Of a stretch of DNA of 64,000 nt, positions 23,543 to 34,742 are shown piece by piece. The first letter of the stretch is position 1. Each line of letters begins with the position of its first letter. Under the pieces are notes generated by a model. The model was not told the DNA's origin, searched no databases, and was given only the letters and a program-made list of their open reading frames with translations. The DNA comes from Phialophora verrucosa. Taxonomy: Eukaryota > Ascomycota > Eurotiomycetes > Chaetothyriales > Herpotrichiellaceae. The stretch is from positions 620,001 through 684,000 of the forward strand of contig MSED01000007.1 in NCBI GenBank assembly GCA_002099365.1, written 5' to 3'. Position numbers and translations under genes: made by a program.

Positions 23543-24606
23543 GGTGACAGAAGTGGTGCGTCTCCGCGACGTGCTTGCAGATGTGTCAACAGTGTTGTTG
23601 TTGCGAAGGATGAGGACCGATGCGATGGCTAGTGATATCACAACAGTTCAAGAGGAAGGGCGTTGCGGTAGTGGAGGAGGCTGGGATGGGCACCAAGCGG
23701 ATCGGGAGATAAATGCAAGTGGCTGGGGGAGCAGCTGCGGGCGTCCCTAACAGCTCGCTCAAGTAAGCCTAGCCCAAACTTGGAGGTAAACAACGTCCCC
23801 CAATTTGGCCTTAGCTCGTCACCATGGCCACCAACTGGGGAGGCTATGGGAAGTGATTGGCCGCGAGAAGAGATGCTCGTGAGCACTGGAACGCGCTTCG
23901 TGCCTGGTTAGACTTTGGAAGTCAACAAGAAATGAGGCTCGAGTGAACCGGCAAGTAGTCGTCGTGATCTTGGGTCATGGCGAAGCTTTGCGGTGAAGCG
24001 GAGGAGGCTTTCGAGATGCAGGACCCTGCAATCACCTGATGACGTAGCGTGATAGCCACCTACGATTTACTCATCCACGGTCTCGTACCTACGAGTACAT
24101 ATGCTGTGCAGGCACATATGAGGTAGTTTTGGACTCGGTCCCAAGAGACGGAGGTGCTTCTCTCACTGACCCGTCTCCAAATTTCGAACTTAGGCCCCGG
24201 CCCGATTGCAGACTTTGCTGAGTGAGGAGCTGAGTGACACAGCCTTGCCGCCGACAATGCTTACTCCAGAATCATGTCGCAGGCCACCTCCCCATCGCCT
24301 CGCTCTTGAGCATAATATCCAGCATCTACCCAGTAGACACGAATATGATGGGCCACTGGATAATCCCTCTCACAAGTTGAATCATCGTCATTCCTCCAGG
24401 CTGCGTGTCGCCAAGCACTCTGGCTTTGTTTGCTGGTCAGCTGCCAGAGGAACTGCCTGACTTCGGCCTCGCCCTCGAGGTTCAGGCTTGTCGTTCCTGC
24501 ATACCCATCCATATTTGCCCGTGGCCTGACCAATCCCTGTAATCGTTCCATCATACCGTCCTAAATATCGTTCCTGCCTTTGCCACTCTCTGCGGCCTGG
24601 TATTTC
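23543..24606. promoter_or_regulatory. Divergent intergenic region
   Basis: Separates the membrane-protein gene (leftward) from the coiled-coil gene (rightward), so it should hold both promoters. The 40 bases before 24607 are pyrimidine-rich, as is common upstream of fungal starts. No gene is recognisable. Confidence 0.45.
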
Positions 24607-25692
24607 ATGATGGCTCCTCCGGATCTCAACTCCCTCCCTCCCTCGAGATCAACTTCTTCCTCTCCCATGCAACCCCGCTCGATGCAGACCGCAAACCTCC
24701 CACCAAACCGCAACCAGACTCCCTCTCCGCGGAGCTCGTCCATATCCCTTGCTGCTGCCGCTGTGACAAACGCAGCGAATGAATCGAGACGGTCTTCTCT
24801 GAGCAACAGAGGCTCCCCTCGGCTTGGCCGCATGCCGTCCGATCGCCGTCGCTCACAGGTCGCCATGAATATCAACCTGAATGATCCTACCATTCCAAGT
24901 CCGGGCGAATTGTCAAGCAGCGACTCTCGGGCCGGCTTCGGTCACAGCTATGCACTAGCAAGTCCTCCCACTATCGGCGGAAGGTCAGCGATTGCGACCG
25001 GTGACCCTCACCACCAACGACAGCCTAGTCTTGGTGAAATCCACAATGAGCTGGAACAAGAGCAGGAAGCACAAGTGAACCGTATGCTACAGATGATCCG
25101 AGAGCAACAGCTTCAACTTGACGCACTACGAAGCAGTCAAGGTCAGAATGGCTCCCACTCTCGTCATTCCTCACAGCCAAACTCCGCTGTGCCGGGAAAC
25201 AACACAGCCGTCGTGGACGACGAGACTCCCGCTTCTGACCCCTCGATGCCTTTCACTTCCATCCATCCCGCCGTCCCCGCCGTCCCACCACTGACGCGAC
25301 GCATCTCTCGCGGCCCTTCAAGCGCCAGCCGCTCCCCAGCTTTGCGGCCAATGCTGGGTCAGGAGTCCAGCATCGGCACTGCCGTTAGCAGCGATTGGCC
25401 TCCCTCACCAGTCGAGAGTGTCAGCACCGCTCGAAGGAATAGTTTCCGCGACGAGACTGCCTACTACCAGGCAGAAACCGCAAACCTAACTCGTGAGAAT
25501 CAGATGCTCAGGATGCGGATACGGGAATTGGAGCGGCAGATCAGTGATTTAAGTGCTTCACCCAGGAACACTCCAGTCACTCCATCAAATCTGGCTACTA
25601 GCCCGCCGGTCCAGGGCTCTGACACAGCTGATGCAGAGGCTTCGGCAGCGGCGGGGGTGGCGAGGATGACGGCTGAGCCTGAGAAGATTTGA
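24607..25692 (+). CDS. Ser/Pro-rich coiled-coil protein of unknown function
   Basis: A single uninterrupted exon of 361 residues, started at the first ATG (MMAPPDLNSLPPS). I do not recognise a named family. The first 170 residues are rich in Ser, Pro and Arg with many SPxx-type sites. A Gln/Glu-rich coiled coil follows (EQEAQVNRMLQMIREQQLQL). Another low-complexity Ser/Pro region precedes a short leucine-zipper-like helix near the C-terminus (LTRENQMLRMRIRELERQIS). No basic DNA-binding region adjoins the zipper, so it is probably a dimerising scaffold rather than a bZIP factor. The composition suggests a phosphoprotein. Confidence 0.7.
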   Translation: MMAPPDLNSLPPSRSTSSSPMQPRSMQTANLPPNRNQTPSPRSSSISLAAAAVTNAANESRRSSLSNRGSPRLGRMPSDRRRSQVAMNINLNDPTIPSPGELSSSDSRAGFGHSYALASPPTIGGRSAIATGDPHHQRQPSLGEIHNELEQEQEAQVNRMLQMIREQQLQLDALRSSQGQNGSHSRHSSQPNSAVPGNNTAVVDDETPASDPSMPFTSIHPAVPAVPPLTRRISRGPSSASRSPALRPMLGQESSIGTAVSSDWPPSPVESVSTARRNSFRDETAYYQAETANLTRENQMLRMRIRELERQISDLSASPRNTPVTPSNLATSPPVQGSDTADAEASAAAGVARMTAEPEKI

Positions 25693-26530
25693 AAGGGTGG
25701 GTGACCGTGGTTCGCGGGCGTTAGATGTGTCTTCTGGGATTGTATGATCTATGTACCACTACGAACAAAGTGCGCTACACAGACGCTTAAAAATCTCAGA
25801 AACGGAGGATATTTGTTCGGCCGGACAGGCGCACTGGCGTTCTCCAGCACAACCAGAGGTGCAAGAGCTCGGAACATCAGGGCTTCGGGATAGCGTACTC
25901 GTACGGGAACGGCGTTCAAGGCAGGAGCCAGCATGAGTTGGCGCTATCGGAGCAGCAACCGACCCAGCGGCCATGGATTTCGGGAATGGTTGGATGCCTC
26001 TCACTTTTACCATTATTGATATTATCAGCTTTCGTTCACAAGACTGTCGGCGAAGTGCTGTTTGGGCGAACGGGACATACCCAAGGCAGCATAACGACAC
26101 CTCGTTGGGGCTGGTTCAGCTAAGACCGAGTCGGGGGTTGTGTCCCTCGCCGTATTTCCAGGTGGAGGAGCTGAGCAGGTTTAAGCTCGACCGCGTGCGT
26201 CCTAGTTGGGCATAACATCCCAACAGAGCTTCAATCAATCAGTGACCATGCAGAAGGCCGCTCGCTCCCATATATAGACCTTAGTTCCTATCCTCCGTAC
26301 GCTTAGCCGCCCCGCAATACATGTCCGATAGGAAATGATGCCTGAGAAAGAAAAACTACGTCTATACTATATGTATGTAGATCGCTCAAGATGAGACGCC
26401 TCTATATGCCGCATGATCTATTTTTCCCGGAACCAAGAAAGGTGTTAAAAAGGCCTGTAACTGTCGGTCGATCAGGTCGATCGGTTCGCTTTAAATGAAA
26501 CACACGCTCGGAAATGGCAGGATTTCACCA
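25693..26530. other. Convergent 3' intergenic region
   Basis: Lies between the 3' ends of the coiled-coil gene and the leftward MFS gene. Short open frames only; no RNA gene or repeat seen. Confidence 0.5.
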
Positions 26531-28432
26531 TCACGCAATTCTCTCATGGCCACTCCTGCCTTCCTTGCCCTTGCTCTTGTGCACCTGGTTCTCATGCCAA
26601 ATGCTCCACCCGCAACACGCCACGCCCAACAGGGCCGCGCCCAACGTTACCCAATATGCCGACCTGTAGCATTGATTCCCCAGGAGACACTCCATGTGTC
26701 CTTCCTGGTCGTTCTTCACGGAGTGGGCGTCGTAAATTTTGCCATAGAGCAGGTTAAACACGTTGCCGGACACGACTGGCGCGAGGGTCATGGTGCCCCA
26801 GTTCTGGGACAGGCCGTGAACCCCGAAGCAGTGGGCCACGAGAGACGGGTAGACGCCGAAGAGGATGCCGTAGGCGATGCCGGTCAGGCTGGACACGAGG
26901 ACAAGGTAATGCGGATCGGAGACGGCCGTGGCGACGACCTGCGTGACGCAGAAGATCGTCGCCGAGGCGAATAAACACCAGAAGCGTGAGCGGTTGAGCT
27001 TCGAGACGAGGATATCGGAGCCGATCCCGGAGAGGAGGCGGCCGCTAAAACTGCAGAAGGAGAGGATGGAGACGTGCATTGCTTGGCGGGCTTCGATGAA
27101 CGACGAGGGGGTGGTGGGGTCGGCGTGTTTCCAGAGGGCAAGGGCATCGTTGCCGATATTGCTACATGAAAAGTTCCGTTAGCAACAGGTAGTCAGAGGC
27201 TGTTCCGTGTGAGTGGCTTGGAGAGAGTAGCGGACGATACTGTACGTCGGGACGCAAAGATTGGGTTTCGGAGGTGCCTGCACGTACTTGATCGTCATCA
27301 GCCCAACGCCGGTTAGCAGGCCCATCATAATGAATAATTGCCAGAACTCGGCGTGCGGGAGAAGGGCGAAGCCTCGAACGTCTAAATGCGGGTGCTCGTG
27401 GTTTCTGTCAGATTCGTGATGCTTTGAACTTTCGAGGTCTTCGGCAGCTTGTTCCTGGGTGGAGGTTTTGGAGAGGAGCGAAGCTTCTTCGTCCCCAGTA
27501 TTGTGCGATTCGGGGTCAGAGGACAAGGAATCGTCATCCGGGCGGGCGGCTGAGGGATGGGTCACTGGCGCACCTGGTTCTTCGTAGTGAGGGTATGGGC
27601 GACTCCCTGCCGATCTGGTTCGGTGGAGCACTTGTTGTCCATGTTCAGGGAGGTGTTGGTACGGGTGATGCGGGATGACGCGTACAAATGGGAACGCCAG
27701 CAGGGGCAGCAAAACGGTGCCAGTTGCGAGAAGGATGAGGAAGTTGTATGTGCCGCCGGGAAGGATTTGTGCAACGGCGGCGAAAAACAGAGCGCTCAAG
27801 CCGAAAGCAGCCAGGGGGAATGCTGTTGCTGTTCCTCGAGACTCAGGATAATTGAGGGCGGCAGCCTTGATCGAGGCCGTGAATGCTGAACAACTACCGG
27901 CACCGGTGAGGAAGGAAAACAGACATATCACCGGCACGCTGTAATGTCCGGGGCCAGCCTCGTATGCTGGTTTCAGTCAGCCGGGGGCCTCATCATCCTG
28001 AGCGAATGGTACCTTTGGCAATGGGATAGTAGCCCACAGCGAACAGCACAATGCCCAGTGTCAGACCCCATCGTGGCCCCTTCGCGTCGACCATCATACC
28101 CGACGGAATCCCAAAGGCATACATGCCAAAATTTCCCAGGTTGCCCTGCATTGATGTGTATATCAGTACCACGTCCTTCTCTTGCATCTCCATTGGGATT
28201 TGCATACGATGAGGTTGCTGTCCGTGGCGGTCAACTTGAGTCGGGTTGCGAAGCTGGGGCCCCATATCGAGTAACCATACTAGGTCTCAGTCAACGCCAG
28301 TTCTCATGCAGGGAGTAAGGTGAGAGAGCGGGCGAGCGGGCATACGTTGGAACCACAGGCCAGTGCGGTGATGGTACAAGCGACCACGGTTATGATGCGG
28401 GCCTTCTTGAGGTCTGAGGGCATGAGGATCAT
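26531..28432 (-). CDS. MFS transporter, nodulin-like/Mch1 type
   Basis: Predicted plasma-membrane or vacuolar transporter of the major facilitator superfamily, closest in pattern to fungal Mch1/nodulin-like proteins. Five exons: 28346-28432, 28208-28279, 28013-28145, 27288-27966 and 26531-27161, giving 533 residues with all phases consistent. Splicing recovers the N-terminal signature YGYSIWGPSFATRLKLTATD and GNLGNFGMYAFGIPSGMMVD, then LTGAGSCSAF. A long cytosolic loop (about 110 residues, His/Pro/Ser/Asp-rich, ending EEASLLSKT) separates the two six-helix halves. The second half includes SGRLLSGIGSDIL, an MFS motif-A-like turn. Despite the Mch1 name these proteins have not been shown to carry monocarboxylates; the substrate is unknown. 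Confidence 0.88.
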
Positions 28433-28748
28433 CTTGATTCTGCTCGGTGGGCGACCGCTATGGTCACCTCGTCATGTTGGGATGTAAAGAAAGAGAAGAT
28501 AACGGCCGGGGAGAGGCCATTGAGGAGGTGGATGATGTTGGACATCGGTGTTCAGCGCCGACACAGCATCCGTCAATGGCAGTCCGTTGAGTGTGCCCCG
28601 CCGCTTTACCTAAGAGTCAGGTGACCTGGCCCGACTTCGGCTCCTCTGCTCAGAAGCTTAATTAGATTAGAGTGTTTGGTATTGCATATGCCAAGACTGT
28701 ACTCCATTTTGCTTCTGGATCTCAGCCTTGTACAGCCTTATCAGGACT
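28433..28748. other. Upstream region of the MFS gene
   Basis: Holds the MFS promoter and the 3' flank of the unrecognised split gene to its right. No distinct element seen. Confidence 0.4.
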
Positions 28749-29696
28749 TTACTCTTCTCTATGAATGGAGCAACTGGCAGCCCGCGAATTAGATATCACT
28801 CCGTAACCAGTGAGTCGATTCATGTCTCGATTCATTGCTGGGACGAGTTCAGCAAAAATGCGTCGTCCAATTCGTCTCGGCTCGTCCGTTCGACTTTGTA
28901 ACATTGCGTTGTCGTACTGTGGCTCTTCAAGATCTGGGCTATCTTCATCGCCGTCAACAAATATCTGCCCAATTAACGTCGGGGAATACCTCGTCCTGAC
29001 TAACGCAGGCCTCGCTTTGAACATTGACGCAGGCAGAGTGCGGTCGCATGCTGATGATATTGGTCAAAAAAAGGCATGGTAAGATCTTCGAGGGTGTCAC
29101 TTCCTTCGCACTGAGGTCGTGCAGAAACTAGTCGATGAAGTCCCTTCACGAGAGCTTCGACGCGTGCCAAAGTGACAAAGCTCTCCAGGACAAAGATCAT
29201 GTTCGCTCATTGGTTTGCATCATTTCAAGTGAGTCACAGAACTCAAAGCCTTCACCCTTGAACTCCTCTAGCCATTCGTCGCGCGCAAGCATGATCTGGG
29301 TGTAGTCAGTCCGGAATCTCAAGATTTCAAGAACACGGCGGGCAAGTTCGTCATATTCGGGACGTGCTTGCTGCGTACAACTGCAGAGAATGAGAGACAG
29401 TCAGCTTCTCCTCTGGGGTTCTCATGGAGTCGAAGAAAACGTACGGAAGCAGGCATGCCGTGAGGGAAGATCGGAATTAATTCATCGAGATATTGCGTCA
29501 AGGCTTTGTTTGACGCTAACCTTGCTTGCAGGTCTCCTCGAGGCTGTGGCTCTTACTCTTTCCCTGGCTCTGCTTGGTGTGTCTGCTCGACGTCTAATTG
29601 CCGAGTTGCTGATTCTGGGCTGCCGCTCTCTGGGTTGCTAGCTCGCCTCCCACAGAGAAGAGCCTGGCTGAAGTCAGGTCTGTAGTTCCGATCCAT
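28749..29696 (-). CDS. Unrecognised split gene with an in-frame stop in its first exon
   Basis: I do not recognise this protein. Four segments share consistent phase: 29445-29696, 29256-29370, 29101-29205 and 28749-29050. Two of the introns are 50 nt, with TTTGACC or GTGACTCAC branch-like sites. The product would contain LTQYLDELIPIFPHGMPAS, YDELARRVLEILRFRTDYTQ, FVLESFVTLARVEALVKGLH and a C-terminal RRIGRRIFAELVPAMNRDMN. The first segment opens with ATG (MDRNYRPDFSQALL) but meets a TAA at 29553-29555; the same frame continues past it. Either the gene is a recent pseudogene, or a weak intron removes the stop (a 48-nt GT-AG option with donor GTCGAG exists), or the start lies elsewhere. Confidence 0.4.
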
Positions 29697-30225
29697 ATGT
29701 TAGCGCCGTCCCATTGTCTCGCTTGAGTGCATGCCCATGCTGCAGAAGTATCTTAGTCCAGGAGGAGGCGAGTCGTCTGCGAGTTCGCCGGATCACGGTA
29801 AGTGTTAGGACTCCCTGAAGGTCGTGATCTTCCTGTTTCATCGAGCAATCCATGCTCCAGGCCTCAAACCTATAAGTCGTCAAGAGAAGAAGAAGCCGAC
29901 GCCAATTCTTCGTCTGGATTGTCAGCGCCCAGTCAGCCAGTGTGGCTCACTTCAGCCTCACTGTGGCTTCAGCCAATGGGGACCTGATGTCATCACTGGC
30001 GGCAGCCGAGATTCCGAGATGGGCGGCTGATTCAAACAGCGACCTGCCTGCGCCTGCGTTTCTGTTCTCTCTTGCCATCAACGACGACTCAAGTCAGCAT
30101 CGTGTAATACAGCATATCAACGAGAATAGACGTCGGGCTGGCGCTGGTACCTGTGCGCGGTATCGACTGCATCTGACGACAAGTCACGAGACACTCCGCA
30201 ACGATCCCCCTCTTCAACCGTCAAC
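29697..30225. other. Upstream region of TMS1
   Basis: Presumed promoter and 5' UTR of TMS1, shared with the start of the leftward unrecognised gene. No defined element seen. Confidence 0.45.
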
Positions 30226-31671
30226 ATGGGCGGCGTCCTCGCACTTCCAGCCCTGTTGCTGCCCTCGGCTGCAACTCTGTGGTCAGTAGGAGCCTCGTGC
30301 TGTGGTGCAGCATCGTGCTCGATGCTGTGTGGCCCTTGCGGCATGTCCAAATTTCGATCCTCCATCGCCACAAGAATCGCCTATGCTGTGATATTGGTGG
30401 TTAACAGCATCATTGCCTGGATAATGCTCACGCCGTGGGCCATTAAAAAGCTGGAACACCTCACCCTAGACTATATGACTTTCAAATGCGGCTCGTCCAA
30501 ATGTTACGGCTATTTCGCAGTCCAGCGCATCAACTTTGCCTTGGCCATCTTCCACCTGATCCTCGCCGTCCTCCTCATTGGCGTGCGGAGCACAAAAGAT
30601 ACCCGGGCAGGTTTACAAAACGGCTTCTGGGGTCCGAAATTGCTGGCTTGGATTGCCTTTGTGGTGCTATCCTTCTTCATCCCCGAAGGCTTCTTCCTCT
30701 TCTGGGGAAATTATGTCGCCTACCTTGGAGCCATGCTCTTCGTGCTCCTCGGTCTCATCCTCCTGGTTGACCTTGCGCATACCTGGGCGGAGCTTTGCCA
30801 GGACAAGATCGACGAAGGAGACGGTCCGAATTATCGCTTATGGCAAGTTTTACTTATGGGGTCGAGCTTGGGCATGTATATTGCTGCCTTTGCGATGACC
30901 ATTGTCATGTACATCTTCTTCGCCAGCAGCGGGTGCAGCATGAACATCTCCGCCATCACAATTAACCTGATCCTCCTTTTCGCCATCACACTGCTCAGTG
31001 TCAACCCATCGATCCAGGACGCAAATCCAAAGGCAGGCTTAGCTCAGTCGGCAATGGTCGCTGTCTACTGTACATACCTCACTTTCTCGGCCGTGGCAAT
31101 GGAACCTGACGACAAGCATTGCAATCCTTTGGTTCGTGCCCGGGGTGCACGCACAACTACCGTGGTGCTGGGTGCGCTGGTGACTATGCTTACCATCGCC
31201 TACACCACCACGCGAGCGGCCACCCAAGGATTTGCCATGGGAAACAACACCAAGAAGAACCACTACGCTCAGCTCACGCAAGATGAATACGAGCATGGCC
31301 TTGTCACTCAGCAACCAGCCTCGCGCCGAGAGATTATGAGAGCAGCCGTCGAGAGTGGAGCACTTCCAGCCTCGGCCTTGGACGAGGATTCGGACGATGA
31401 AGAAGAGACTGAGGTCAGCTCCAAGGACGACGAGCGCCAAGGAACCCAGTACAATTACACCTTGTTCCATGTCATCTTCCTCATGGCCACTTGCTGGGTT
31501 GCCACACTGTTGACGCAGAAAATGGACCCAGAGAGCTCAACCGACTTCACTCCTGTCGGTCGGACATACTGGGCCAGTTGGATCAAGATCATCAGTGCGT
31601 GGGTGTGTTACGCCATCTATAGCTGGACTCTGGTCGCCCCGACTGTGCTGGAGGGCCGAGACTTTTCCTAG
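30226..31671 (+). CDS. TMS1: Serine incorporator (Serinc/TMS1) membrane protein
   Basis: Polytopic membrane protein of the Serinc family, associated with serine-derived lipid synthesis or lipid scrambling in the endomembrane system (family knowledge, mechanism debated). Single exon, 481 residues, typical length. The N-terminus has the family Cys-rich segment (ASCCGAASCSMLCGPCG) before the first long membrane span. About ten hydrophobic segments follow, including IAWIMLTPWAIK, FFIPEGFFLFWGNYVAYLGA and the conserved YCTYLTFSAVAMEPDDKHCN. An acidic loop (LDEDSDDEEETEVSSKDDE) precedes the last two spans (FHVIFLMATCWVATLLT; SWIKIISAWVCYAIYSWTLV). Confidence 0.95.
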   Translation: MGGVLALPALLLPSAATLWSVGASCCGAASCSMLCGPCGMSKFRSSIATRIAYAVILVVNSIIAWIMLTPWAIKKLEHLTLDYMTFKCGSSKCYGYFAVQRINFALAIFHLILAVLLIGVRSTKDTRAGLQNGFWGPKLLAWIAFVVLSFFIPEGFFLFWGNYVAYLGAMLFVLLGLILLVDLAHTWAELCQDKIDEGDGPNYRLWQVLLMGSSLGMYIAAFAMTIVMYIFFASSGCSMNISAITINLILLFAITLLSVNPSIQDANPKAGLAQSAMVAVYCTYLTFSAVAMEPDDKHCNPLVRARGARTTTVVLGALVTMLTIAYTTTRAATQGFAMGNNTKKNHYAQLTQDEYEHGLVTQQPASRREIMRAAVESGALPASALDEDSDDEEETEVSSKDDERQGTQYNYTLFHVIFLMATCWVATLLTQKMDPESSTDFTPVGRTYWASWIKIISAWVCYAIYSWTLVAPTVLEGRDFS

Positions 31672-33028
31672 AGGAGGCTGACTGGGGCGGTGTACGCCTT
31701 TTTTCCGCGCTGTGGGGAGACCCAAACCCGGGATTATCTGTCGGAGCAGATATCTTGTATAGCGGTTGTATAGGTACGGGCGAGTCAGCCAGTGTATCGC
31801 CAGCGGTACCACGTATCGGGGCTGCTTATGAACAGTTCACATCCACTGATCCCCACTGTTTCCACAGACCATCTTGGCTATTTCACGCTCTTTTTGGAAA
31901 GTACACGCCGTATGTGATCCTGGACTGACCCGCCGATCTTGGAGCTTAGTCATTTCCCGGGCACGTTACAGATATGCAGTTTGATCAACCCGATCATCTT
32001 GTGCCTGCACGAGTAGGGGGGCATTTCCAACATGTCGCAGTGCAGCCTTGACAACCCTATGTCCTATCTAGAGCGACAGGGGGTCATGTTGACTATTGAT
32101 GCTGCCCAGTGAATTGACTGTGTTGTTCAACACCGACTCTATCCAACTCCTTCACAGTCTAACTTCGCAGATTCTTGACCCCTTGTCGGGTTGTTTTACT
32201 CAGGAACGGCCAAGATCTCGCTTGACTAAGGTCTGTCTTTCACTAGCTGACTTGGCGTCAGCGAAAACAACCATCTATACAGTATCAGCCCTTGGGATGA
32301 GGGGATTGTGGGTTGTTAGCGCGGCGGGAAGCGCTTGGTGCACGCCGTAACGCTCCTTCACTCGTACAGAGGGTATGCTTTGGACCAAAGATTGCATATT
32401 GTCGGACTAATCAGCCTTGTCATGGCCACCGAGGCTCTGTCTACTGGACTGGTACTGCTATTTGTATTAGTCCACCTGCCCAGTTGGGAGATTCCGGTCA
32501 AGAACGAAGGCGTCGCCCGTATTACCTCTCGTTATGGAGCCCCGACGGTCATGCATGTTGTCGACCCACGCCTCGAACTCTATTACTTAGCACGCTTCGA
32601 TCATGGGGAGGCGAAGTTCACGCGGCACGCCGACACGGTTATGGTCCTGCATCGGTGCGTCTGCTGTGTCCGTCTATGTTTCCACTCCTCAATCCTGGCT
32701 GGCGACGATGACGGGGCTGAGCAACTCCCGACCTTTATATGAGCAGTGCGCTGACTATATATTATACGTGTATACCTCGCGACGGTTCTGCCACAGCAAT
32801 AAGCTTCGGTCCTTCAGTCGCTACAGCCATGGAACCAGCGTTCAGGCAATCTTGTTGACATTGTCCTAGGCAGCAGGTCAATTCCAAATCTCCCATCCTA
32901 ACTCCCGGCGGATTCTCCTTCGCGCCCAGCGGGATGCCACAGAAGTGTCAGACCCTCCGATCCAGCAAGGCAGCACCTTCCGCGCAGAGGAAATTGGCAC
33001 CGCCACTTTCACCGGACAGGAATCAGGC
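31672..33028. other. Intergenic region between TMS1 and the transcription-factor-like gene
   Basis: No convincing gene. An open frame at 32335-32742 encodes a partly hydrophobic peptide (LISLVMATEALSTGLVLLFV) but matches nothing I know. The frame of the next gene is open back to 32870 without an ATG, so an upstream exon may lie here. Confidence 0.4.
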
Positions 33029-34742
33029 ATGCCTGCTTCTACTTCAGGATGTGTTATCCCTACCAGTTCACTGGACTCCTTATCAAGGCGTTATATTGCG
33101 ACGGATCAATCAGGCAAACATCGTGTTATTGTGGCTCCGCTAAGTGAGAGCGGGCAGAGTTCAGAAAAGGGACCTCAGCTTCGCTTCGTAATCATGCGGC
33201 AAGCAGAGCTCGAATATACCCCAAAACCATTCACACAAAGACACAAGAAGCGGCTGGAGAAGCTGGATTCCCCACAGCCATTGAGGCCAGCGATAGCAGC
33301 TGAACCTTTTCCAGACACAAAATATCTGAGGCTGGATGTTTTCCAAGGGTTGCGGGTGAACCAAGCGCCATTTGATGCCACCATGCTGCATCGCCGTATG
33401 TTGAGTCCGTGGTTAGTTGACGCGATCACTGACCTTGATTTCTACAGTCCTTGATGGCATGCTTCCCGAGCCTGTAACGGTCCACGTCCGTCACCAAATC
33501 GACCACGTTTTCGCACCCACCCTGCAGTTGGCCACCCAGCATGAGGAGCTATTTCAAGCCATGATGGCCATGGCGCTTGCGTTCAAAGAGATTCGAGGTG
33601 GCCAGCTGTCAATCACACCTGCCATTGCGTATCACAGCACTCGAAGCATTGCGTGTTTACGAACCAAGCTCGAAGAGTTGGAGACCGGCCCTGACGATGC
33701 CGTCATGATCACAACCATGCTCCTCACTGATGTCGCGGTAATGGCAATTCTTGGGGTACTTGGCGATATGGACTGAACCCTCTCCAGACGAAATACGGCA
33801 ATCGAGCAGAGTATATTGCTCACTACCGTGCCTTGAGAAAGATGATCAACATGCGAGGCGGCCCCGAAAAGTTCCAAGGCAACACGCCTCTGTTGGCCAT
33901 GCTTGACTAGTAGGATTCTCTGGCCCTCCAAACTTGCAGAGGCTCTCCTGACAGACCATTGAAACAGCGCTGAAATTGTTGCGGAAATGTTGGCAATACC
34001 GCAAGAAGCTGCAGCGGTCGAAGACTTGGGCGGTGACTGCTCAATGGGCCCTGAGCGCGCGAGCCCGGTGCCGTGCTTGCAATACCCTGCGCACCCTTTC
34101 CCTCCAGATCTCTGCAGCGACATCGCAAATCTTCCCGAAGGGTTTCGAGAGCTTGCGCTGTCCCGGCGAGTCAGCAGGGAAGTCATCAGACTGATCATCG
34201 GAGCCGGCCGTCAAGCCTTCTTCGAGCCCCAAGAATTCAGGTCGCGGTCGAAGATCTGCTGCCCGTCAATGATCATGACATATTCCCGGAAGTTCTTTGA
34301 ATCGTCGGCCCGCGTGACCGAGTCGATTGTCTGTGTGAGCGTCATCATCAGCTGTTTGCGCTCGATCTCGTTCCCGTTTGGCAACGAAGACCTTGAGCTG
34401 ATGACGGGACTTGGCTCTCTCGCGGCACTGCGAGGACGTCGGGAATCGACCCCGGACCAGCATCACCACTATATCTGGACTGTCATGGTGGCTGCTGAAG
34501 CATGCCAACATCAGCCGTTTTTGTCCCCTATTACGACTAAACTCCTGACAGACCTCCTCGAACCGGCGGCAAGAAACGACTCGAAAACGCCACATTTCCT
34601 CGGAGACTGGGCAAAGCTCGAGGAAATCTTGCGGAATTACTTTTGGAGGCACGACTTGCTCGATAAGTGGAAATGTCTCTGGGCATCGACCTTGCAGAAG
34701 CTGCGCTCCACAACTACTAGCAATGCGATGATCTACTCGTAA
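33029..34742 (+). CDS. Fungal-specific transcription-factor-domain protein without zinc cluster
   Basis: Resembles the regulatory (middle homology) domain of Zn2Cys6 factors of the Fungal_trans_2 type. Exons end or begin at 33395/33448, 33737/33788 and 33909/33968, closing at 34742. The introns are 52, 50 and 58 nt and every phase fits. The result, 517 residues, contains RRYIATDQSGKHRVIV, EELFQAMMAMALAFKEIR, AYHSTRSIACLRTKLEEL and the hallmark YIAHYRALRKMINMRGGPEK. The C-terminal part is helical and ends DLLDKWKCLWASTLQKL. No Cys6 cluster precedes it. The first in-frame ATG is at 33029, but the frame is open back to 32870, so a DNA-binding exon upstream cannot be excluded. A donor just before the stop offers an alternative end. 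The splice model is my own and untested. Confidence 0.6.
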
